From assembly GCA_947631015.1 (NCBI GenBank), contig CANRJS010000008.1, positions 1 through 64,000 of the forward strand: 64,000 nucleotides of DNA, read 5' to 3'. The notes below the pieces were generated by a model. It had not been told where the DNA came from. It searched no databases and saw only the letters and a program-made list of their open reading frames with translations. The position numbers were made by a program, and so were the translations under genes. Source of the stretch: an uncultured Clostridia bacterium (GTDB lineage: Bacteria; Bacillota; Clostridia; Oscillospirales; JAAYOS01). Below, piece after piece: positions 58,359 to 64,000 of the stretch. Position 1 is the stretch's first letter; every line of letters starts with the position of its first letter.

Positions 58359-59348
58359 ATGGTTTTTGTTATAGGCGGCATTGTGCTGACGGTCGTGCTG
58401 TTCATACTGCTCGGTCTGCGTTCGGAGAACTCGCGGCTGAGCTTCAGATTCTCCGGCAGGCAGGTGCTCGCGCTGCTCGGCCTTGTAGTGGTGGCGTTCG
58501 GGTGCTATACCGTCGTGCCGGCGAACAGCGTCGGAATCATCTACTCGCCGTTCACCGGCGTGAGCGAGGAGACGCTTCCCGAGGGCATCCACCCCAAGAG
58601 CCCGTTTGACACGGTGTACTTCCTCTCGACCGAGGTGCAGACCCAGTCGATCTCGAACGTCACCGGTCAGACCAAGGACGCGCAGTACATCACCATGTCG
58701 ATAGACATCAAGTATCACGTCGACACGGCGAACGCCTTCCGCATCTTCAAGCAGTTCAGAACGCTTGACAACATGAACTCGTCGCTCATCTCGCCGACGG
58801 TGCAGCGCTCCATCGAGACCGTGACGACGCAGTACAACGTGATAGACGTCCTCGGTGAGTTCCGCAACGAGGTCTATCAGAAGATAGAGGACGACCTTTC
58901 CACGCGTCTCGGCACGAACGGCGTCACCTTCTATTCGATAACCTTCACCGATACCGACGCCGGTGACGAGATCGAGGAGGCAATACGCGCCGAGGCCGTC
59001 GCGAAGAAGGCGGTCGAGACCGCCGAGCAGGAGCGCGAGCGCGTCGAGATAGAGGCACAGGAGCGCGTCATCGAGGCTCAGGCGGACAAGGACAAGGCCG
59101 CTATCGACGCCGAGACCGCGATAATCAAGGCGAAGGCCGAGGCCGAGGCGAACCGCCTCATCGCCGAGTCGGTGACGCCGGAGCTCATCGCCCTCCGCGA
59201 GGCTGAGGCGAGGATGGAGCACGGCTGGGTCACCGTCCAGGGCGGCACGGCGATAGTCGACGCTCGCGGCGACGGCACGTCGTCCTCAGGCAGCACGGCG
59301 TCCTCCTACTCCTCCGGCACGAGCTACGGCCCGAACACGGAACAGTAA
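58359..59348 (+). CDS. SPFH/band 7 family membrane protein
   Basis: A 329-residue protein with two N-terminal helices (FVIGGIVLTVVLFILLGL and QVLALLGLVVVAFGCYTVV). A band-7 domain follows (VPANSVGIIYSPFTGVSEET ... YITMSIDIKYHVD ... YNVIDVLGEFRNEVYQKIED), then a long Glu/Ala/Lys coiled coil (about 205-290) and a Ser/Gly/Thr-rich tail. The prohibitin/stomatin-like fold forms membrane microdomain rings. It is probably transcribed alone and ends at the 59364 terminator. Confidence 0.87.
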   Translation: MVFVIGGIVLTVVLFILLGLRSENSRLSFRFSGRQVLALLGLVVVAFGCYTVVPANSVGIIYSPFTGVSEETLPEGIHPKSPFDTVYFLSTEVQTQSISNVTGQTKDAQYITMSIDIKYHVDTANAFRIFKQFRTLDNMNSSLISPTVQRSIETVTTQYNVIDVLGEFRNEVYQKIEDDLSTRLGTNGVTFYSITFTDTDAGDEIEEAIRAEAVAKKAVETAEQERERVEIEAQERVIEAQADKDKAAIDAETAIIKAKAEAEANRLIAESVTPELIALREAEARMEHGWVTVQGGTAIVDARGDGTSSSGSTASSYSSGTSYGPNTEQ

Positions 59349-59363
59349 GCGGACAAAAGAGAC

Positions 59364-59397
59364 AGAGGGTCGGATTTATCCGACCCTCTTTTTCGTG
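59364..59397. terminator. Bidirectional terminator
   Basis: Stem AGAGGGTCGGA, loop TTTA, TCCGACCCTCT (59364-59389), then TTTTTC. It lies between the convergent band-7 and Cys-rich genes. Confidence 0.88.
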
Positions 59398-60237
59398 CTA
59401 ATTCTTGTCGCAGCCGCAGGGCGCGCTCTCGCCGAAGCCGCGTGACACCGGGAAGAACTCGTCGGTGGGGAAGGCTATCCGGCCGAACAGGTCGCAGGGG
59501 CTCTCGTCCGAAGAGCAGCTGCACTCCTTCTCGGGGATGCAGAAGTCGTAGGCGGGCATGAGAAGCTGGCTGTCCCGCTCTAGACGGATGATGCTGAACT
59601 GTCCGAGCGTGACGTACAGGCGCTTCTCGCCGTCCGAGCTCGTCACCTCGTCGTCGAAGCACTCGCAGACCGCGCGCGGCACGTCGCAGCAGCCGTGGTC
59701 GGGCAGGTCGCAGCCGCAGGTCTCGATGAGCCTGAGATCGAGGACGATAGGCTCGACCGTCTCCACGACGGCGGTGGGCATATTCGTCCGCATGATGTGC
59801 TGTGCGTCGCGGTCGTTCTGTGCGGCGGTGGAGGTGAATATCTTCGCGCTGCCCTCGCTGCCGAAGAGCATAACGCGCTTGGAGTAGGACGCGAGGCCGC
59901 AGATCTCGGCGGGACGTCCCGTGCCGCAGTAGGCGTCCGCCGTGATGCGGTAGAAGTATTTGACGTCTATCGTGTAGAAGCCCCGGTTGAAGGTGACCGG
60001 TTCGACGTCGATGTATACGTTGAGCAGCTCCGCGCACCGAGCCTTGACGCTCACGGCGCGGTCAAGGACGGCCTGGCTCTCGCGCGTGGGCCATACGCGC
60101 AGATCCTCCTCGCAGTCCTTGTCCCGGCAGCTGTCATAGACCTTCTTTGTGTGGATGCATACCGTCTCGCACGCGCCGCCCTTGCCGGGGTCGGAAGCGT
60201 AGGCGCCGAGCGGTTTGCAGATGTTGTTCTGCCCCAT
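59398..60237 (-). CDS. Cys-rich protein, possible spore or coat protein
   Basis: A 279-residue soluble protein with about 20 cysteines, clustered in KVYDSCRDKDCEEDLRV, ETCGCDLPDHGCCDVPRAVC and PEKECSCSSDESPC. The YDSCRDKDC-ExDLRV block recurs, from memory, in a conserved Clostridia family of unknown function. The rich cysteine content fits a disulfide-crosslinked coat or exosporium protein, but no sporulation-specific promoter was verified. There is no signal peptide. GGAGGCAC precedes the ATG at 60237. Repeat copy F lies upstream of it. Confidence 0.7.
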   Translation of the reverse strand: MGQNNICKPLGAYASDPGKGGACETVCIHTKKVYDSCRDKDCEEDLRVWPTRESQAVLDRAVSVKARCAELLNVYIDVEPVTFNRGFYTIDVKYFYRITADAYCGTGRPAEICGLASYSKRVMLFGSEGSAKIFTSTAAQNDRDAQHIMRTNMPTAVVETVEPIVLDLRLIETCGCDLPDHGCCDVPRAVCECFDDEVTSSDGEKRLYVTLGQFSIIRLERDSQLLMPAYDFCIPEKECSCSSDESPCDLFGRIAFPTDEFFPVSRGFGESAPCGCDKN

Positions 60238-60299
60238 AGCAGTGCCTCCAATATGCTTATTCGAGGGTTCCCTCAGGGCTCATTGTATGCCGCGCGCCG

Positions 60300-60997
60300 G
60301 AAAGGAGTGAGTCTCGGGGAATAGCGGTGGGCAGACTTCGTCTGCCCACCACCATTCCCCGAGGGGCCGTCGGACAAGGCAAAGCCTTGCCGACGGCAAC
60401 ACTCCGCTATGCGCCGATTTTTCCGCCTGCGGCGGAAAAATCGACGCATTCCCGCGCGGTCGCCGACCGCGTGGGAGCCCTTTTAATTGAAATGCTCGTG
60501 CGGAACACGAGGGCGCCGACATATTCCGCATTGGCGCATATTCAGCCCTCGTGAGCTTTACCCGCGAAGCGGGTAAAGCCATACATTGATATAATTCGCC
60601 TGCGCGAAGTTGGCGGCTTTGCCGTGGGCTTCAACCGCTGCGAACCGCGAGGGCGCGAACCCATTCTTCATCCGACATTTTACAGCCCTCGCTCGCAATA
60701 TTCGCTTTGCGAATATTACCCGACATTGAGGTAATTAGAATGCGGAGTACGGCTTCGCCGTCTTCGACGCACGCTCCGCGAGAGGTATTTTTTCCCCGTC
60801 TATTAGCAGAAAGTCGGGACGTCGGCGCGAAGCGCGGTTAAATTCAGCGCACAGCGCTGAATTTGCGGAGGGCAGCCATATCAATGTCCGGCTTTGCCCG
60901 CGAAGCGGGTAAAGCTCACGAGGGCTGAATATGTGCCGATGCGGAATATGTCGGCGCCCTCGTGTTCGGGAGCGAGCATTTCAATCAAAGGGCTCCC
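60300..60997. repeat. Mosaic hairpin array, copy F, with long inverted repeat
   Basis: The largest copy. It begins with GGTGGGCAGAC/GTCTGCCCACC inside a CTCGGGGAAT/ATTCCCCGAG stem. Then come GCCGTCGGACAAGGC, the GATTTTTCCGCC stem and the GCGCGGTCGCCGACCGCG module. A left arm of about 108 bases (60473-60580) reappears in reverse complement at 60890-60997 (shared core GAGGGCGCCGACATATTCCG with small differences). Between the arms are CAATATTCGCTTTGCGAATATT, a CGGCTTCGCCG hairpin and the CTCCGCGAGAGGTATTTT connector. No gene is supported in it. Confidence 0.85.
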
Positions 60998-61024
60998 AAA
61001 CGGCGCTCTGCGCCGTTTGGGAAT

Positions 61025-61053
61025 TTGCAAATCGCGTGGTGCTGTGCTACAAT
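61025..61053 (+). promoter_or_regulatory. Promoter of LytTR operon
   Basis: TTGCAA (61025-61030), 17 bases, TACAAT (61048-61053), starting 28 bases after the end of repeat copy F. Confidence 0.75.
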
Positions 61054-61094
61054 ATCCGCATACAGAGTATGCGGCGGGAGAGGTGAAGTGAGCC

Positions 61095-61796
61095 TTGGAG
61101 AACGTGAGAATAGCCGTCTGTGACGACTCGCCGGAGGACCGGGAGTACATAGCGGCGCTTGCCGGAAGGTGGGCGGCGTCCCGCGGCCTCGGGTACTCGG
61201 TGGGGACGTTCGAGTCGGCGGAGAACTACCTTTTCCTCCGCGAGGACGGGAAGGGGTGCGACATACTGCTCCTCGACATCGAGATGGGCGGCATGGACGG
61301 CGTGACGCTTGCAAAGAGCATCCGCCGCGAGGACGAGACGGTGCAGATAGTCTTCATCACCGGTTACACCGACTACATCGCGGAGGGGTACGAGGTGTCC
61401 GCGCTCCACTACCTCATAAAGCCGGTGTCGGAGGAGAAGCTGTTTTCGGTGCTCGACCGTGCGCTCCGCCGCCTCGCACGCGAGGAACGGACGCTCACGC
61501 TCGAGACGCCGGAGGGCACGGCGCGCGTTCCGCTGAGAAGGATACGCTACGCCGAGGTCATGCGGAACTACGTCACCGTCCACGCGGATAGGGACTACAC
61601 CGCGCGCATGACGCTTTCGGAGTTCGAGACGCGGCTCGACGAGCGGTTCCTGCGCGTGGGGCGCTCGAGCGTCGTGAACCTCACGGGAATAAGCCGCGTC
61701 ACCCGCGCGGAGATGGTGCTTGAGAGCGGCGAGCGCCTGCCGCTGCCGCGCGGCGCATACGATGTGGTGAACCGCGCCATGATAGAGTTGGAGTAG
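61095..61796 (+). CDS. LytTR family response regulator
   Basis: A 233-residue regulator. The receiver domain (1-125) shows IAVCDDSPEDREYI (acidic pocket), ILLLDIEMGGMDGV (phospho-Asp), IVFITGYTDYIAE and ALHYLIKPVSEEKL (Lys). The LytTR DNA-binding domain (about 140-232) contains RIRYAEVMRNYVTVHA and LRVGRSSVVNLTGISRV. It resembles AgrA/VirR regulators. TTG 61095 follows AGAGGTG; GTG 61104 is an alternative. It lies five bases ahead of a GHKL kinase gene, forming a two-component system. Confidence 0.9.
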   Translation: MENVRIAVCDDSPEDREYIAALAGRWAASRGLGYSVGTFESAENYLFLREDGKGCDILLLDIEMGGMDGVTLAKSIRREDETVQIVFITGYTDYIAEGYEVSALHYLIKPVSEEKLFSVLDRALRRLAREERTLTLETPEGTARVPLRRIRYAEVMRNYVTVHADRDYTARMTLSEFETRLDERFLRVGRSSVVNLTGISRVTRAEMVLESGERLPLPRGAYDVVNRAMIELE

Positions 61797-61801
61797 ATAC
61801 T

Positions 61802-62473
61802 ATGGGACTTTTTGAAAAAAGGATAGACAGAAAGGTCGCCACGTACCAACGCGAGCTCATAGAGACGCACTACGCCGAGGTTGAGAACATGTACCGCAGT
61901 ATGCGCGGATGGCGGCACGACTACCGCAACCACATCCAGACGATGAAGGTCTACGCCGAGAACGGCGACCTCGAGGCGATAAAGCGCTACCTCGACGAGC
62001 TTGACGACGACCTCACGGCGGTGGACACCGTCATAAAGACCGGCAACCCCATGACCGACGCCATTCTCAACAGCAAGATATCGCTCGCGCGCTCGAAGCA
62101 TATCGAGGTGCGCGCGGACGCGCATATCCCCGTTCTGCTGAAGATATCCGAGATAGACCTCTGCTGTATCATCGGAAACCTCTTTGACAACGCGATAGAG
62201 GCGTCATTGGAGCTGCCGGAGGATAAGCGGATGATAAGGGTATATATGGATATGAAGGGCTCGAAGCTCTACATCTCCTTTACGAATTTCACTGCGGGAA
62301 AGAAGCTCCGAAGCGTCTCCGGGAGGTTTGCGAGCACGAAGGGGCGTGACCGCGGCCTCGGGCTTGTCCGCGTGGATACGATAGTGGAGCGCCTCGGCGG
62401 ATACCTCAGCCGCGCGAGCGAGGACGGAGCGTTCACAACGGAGGTGCTTCTGCCGCAGTCGGCGGACGCCTGA
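61802..62473 (+). CDS. Soluble GHKL-type histidine kinase
   Basis: A 223-residue kinase without any transmembrane sensor. RSMRGWRHDYRNHIQTMKVY has the phospho-acceptor His in the AgrC-like HDxRNH motif. The ATPase domain has IGNLFDNAIEASLEL (N box) and TKGRDRGLGLVRVDTIVERL (G boxes). Normal AgrC-type kinases carry six or so membrane helices ahead of this core. The missing sensor implies a cytosolic signal or a partner protein that senses. It pairs with the preceding LytTR regulator. Confidence 0.85.
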   Translation: MGLFEKRIDRKVATYQRELIETHYAEVENMYRSMRGWRHDYRNHIQTMKVYAENGDLEAIKRYLDELDDDLTAVDTVIKTGNPMTDAILNSKISLARSKHIEVRADAHIPVLLKISEIDLCCIIGNLFDNAIEASLELPEDKRMIRVYMDMKGSKLYISFTNFTAGKKLRSVSGRFASTKGRDRGLGLVRVDTIVERLGGYLSRASEDGAFTTEVLLPQSADA

Positions 62474-62592
62474 GTGCAGTTCGTCCCCGTATGAGTGCGA
62501 TTCGTCCCCCGACGGAGCGGTCGGGGGACATTTTGTGCTATGATTCTCTCGAGGGCGCGGGGCGGTATCTCCGCGCGGAAAGGAGAGACGAA

Positions 62593-64000
62593 ATGAAACA
62601 AAAACCCAAATACGGTATGTGGGCTGTGCTCCGCTTCATGCACCGGTGCGCGTGGGAGAGCCGGAGAATAGTCCCGTTCCTCGGAATATTTCTCGCCCTG
62701 TTTACAGTGGCGCGGAGCGTCACCGAGCTCTTTCTTGCGCCGGAGATACTTGCCCGCGTGGAGAGCGGCGCGCCGCTCCATGAGCTGCTGGGGACGATAG
62801 GCGTGTTCGTCCTCGCGCTCATAGCGCTCGCCGCCGTTGGCGGCTACGCCAACGTGAACGCGATGTGGCCGCGGATGAACGTCCGTCTGCGCGTCATGCG
62901 GCTGTGTACGGACAAGTCGGGGGAGATGAGCTATCCGCTCACCTCCGACCCGGAGGTTCTGAAGCTGCGGCAGGCGGCGACCATGACGCTGAACAACAAC
63001 ATCTCCGCCGCCGAGAATATATGGGTGACGCTCGAGGAGCTCACAAGAAACATCGCGGGATTTGTCCTCTATCTCTTTATCATGCGGAGCCTGCATCCGC
63101 TGCTCATCGCGGCGGTTCTCGCGGCGACGGTGCTGAGCTTCCTTGCCGCGCGCCGCGCGCAGGAGCTGAATTACGCCGACCGGGACGAGAGGAACAGGCA
63201 GGAAAACCGTGCGGAATACATCACCTCCGTCGCAAACGACGTCACGACTGCAAAGGACATCCGCATTTTCGGCCTCGCCCCGTGGCTGAAGGAGGTGCGG
63301 GAGGACGTCATCCGCGCCATAGACGCGCTCGCCGTGAAGCGCGAGGAGCGGCTGTTCTTCGCAAACCTCGCGGACGCCCTTCTCAGCATGGCGCGGAACG
63401 GCTTTGCTTACTTTATACTCATCAACATGGCGCTCGCGGGCGAGCTCTCCGCGCCGGAATTTCTGCTCTACTTCACGGCGGTGAGCGGCTTTACTAACTG
63501 GGTCACCGGCATCATGGACAAGTTCGCGACGCTCCGCCGCGAGTGCATGGAGCTGTCCCAGACGATGGAGTTTATCAATTTGCCCGAGCCCTTCCGCTTT
63601 GAGGGTGGGAAAGCCATCCCCGAGAGGAAGCACTCCGGGCGCGAGCTGCGCCTCGAGCACGTCAGCTTCCGGTACCCCGGGGCGGAGTGGGACACGCTGC
63701 ACGACGTGGACCTCACGCTCCGGCCCGGCGAAAAGCTCGCGATAGTCGGCCTCAACGGCGCGGGCAAGACGACGCTTGTGAAGCTGCTCTGCGGCTTCCT
63801 CGACCCGACGGAGGGGCGTATCCTCATGGACGGCAAGGACATCCGCGAGTTCGACAGGCGGGAGTATTACTCGCTGTTCAGCGCGGTTTTTCAGGAGTTT
63901 TCGGTGCTCGACGTCACCGTCGCGGAGAACGTCGCACAGTCGGCGGACGGCGTCGATACGGAGCGCGTGCGCGAGTGTGTCGAAAAGGCGGGGCTTTCGG
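62593..64000 (+). CDS. ABC transporter ATPase/permease (partial)
   Basis: The gene starts at ATG 62593 (GGAGAG upstream) and runs off the window; about 469 codons are visible. The six-helix exporter domain (VPFLGIFLALFTVARSVTEL ... AEYITSVANDVTTAKDIRIF) leads into the ATPase domain: Walker A GLNGAGKTTLVKLL (about 392-405) and Q-loop FSAVFQEFSVLDVTV. The ABC signature and Walker B lie beyond the edge. The exporter has the form of peptide, lantibiotic or multidrug half-transporters. It follows the LytTR/GHKL pair, so the export target may be controlled by that pair. Confidence 0.88.
   Translation, partial: MKQKPKYGMWAVLRFMHRCAWESRRIVPFLGIFLALFTVARSVTELFLAPEILARVESGAPLHELLGTIGVFVLALIALAAVGGYANVNAMWPRMNVRLRVMRLCTDKSGEMSYPLTSDPEVLKLRQAATMTLNNNISAAENIWVTLEELTRNIAGFVLYLFIMRSLHPLLIAAVLAATVLSFLAARRAQELNYADRDERNRQENRAEYITSVANDVTTAKDIRIFGLAPWLKEVREDVIRAIDALAVKREERLFFANLADALLSMARNGFAYFILINMALAGELSAPEFLLYFTAVSGFTNWVTGIMDKFATLRRECMELSQTMEFINLPEPFRFEGGKAIPERKHSGRELRLEHVSFRYPGAEWDTLHDVDLTLRPGEKLAIVGLNGAGKTTLVKLLCGFLDPTEGRILMDGKDIREFDRREYYSLFSAVFQEFSVLDVTVAENVAQSADGVDTERVRECVEKAGLS

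Overview
The window reads as a chromosome segment from a GC-rich Gram-positive Firmicute, most likely class Clostridia (an Oscillospirales or Christensenellales-like gut lineage). The evidence is the gene content and local order: alr followed by an EndoA/MazF ribonuclease, tepA-ylzJ near an FtsK/SpoIIIE translocase, an mltG-U32 peptidase pair, a complete dlt (teichoic acid D-alanylation) operon, ThyX instead of ThyA, and a LytTR/GHKL two-component pair. Start codons are often TTG or GTG. Sigma-A type promoters (TTGNNN, 17 bases, TANAAT) are readily visible. No rRNA, CRISPR array or intact IS was seen; one tRNA (Ser-CGA) is present. The taxonomic call is inference.

Layout. 1-2630: hairpin-rich DNA, a DUF3343-like Se/S carrier candidate and a cysteine desulfurase-like enzyme. 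2638-4809: a miniature prophage remnant (ImmA-type protease, XRE repressor, holin-like protein, M23 endolysin). 4864-5587: MutT-type Nudix gene and tRNA-Ser. 5746-10486: a metabolic cassette (MBL hydrolase, large glycoside-hydrolase-like protein, divergent alpha/beta-hydrolase) around a long palindromic divergent promoter. 10679-16046: aminotransferase, trpS, tagO-like and wecB-like genes plus a membrane-anchored hypothetical. 16127-20561 (minus): SbcC/YhaN-like and SbcD-like pair and a beta-lactamase-fold hydrolase. 20753-26201: acpS, nnrDE, a lipoprotein, alr, mazF with a structured leader in place of mazE, and a secreted coiled-coil protein. 26701-28861 (minus): VanZ-like gene and three small overlapping unknowns. 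28968-30147: an AT-rich island with one unusual membrane/coiled-coil gene behind a structured leader. 30467-33101: methyltransferase, hslO, YihY/BrkB-type membrane protein. 33544-35740 (minus): an orphan acyltransferase-fold protein and a secreted protein. 36009-46456: gltX-glnS-amidase, then tagA-thyX-GNAT-(5-FCL::MltG fusion)-U32. 46788-52021: tepA, ylzJ, uppP, ftsK. 52154-58173: two lipoproteins and dltABCD with dltX at the 3' end. 58359-60237: a band-7 protein and a Cys-rich protein. 61095-64000: LytTR regulator, soluble GHKL kinase and a truncated ABC exporter.

Many genes serve the cell envelope. TagO-, WecB- and TagA-like enzymes could start a teichoic-acid-type polymer, UppP recycles the lipid carrier, Alr supplies D-alanine, the Dlt system adds D-alanine to the polymer, and MltG trims nascent glycan.

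The most striking non-gene signal is a family of interspersed intergenic hairpin arrays (six large copies at 2158, 26202, 33107, 46447, 47650 and 60300, with a related but distinct array at 362-605). Short connectors are conserved, while hairpin stems vary with compensating changes on both arms. I know no standard element that matches them. The best protein-level oddity is an in-frame fusion of 5-formyltetrahydrofolate cyclo-ligase to MltG (43455-45233).
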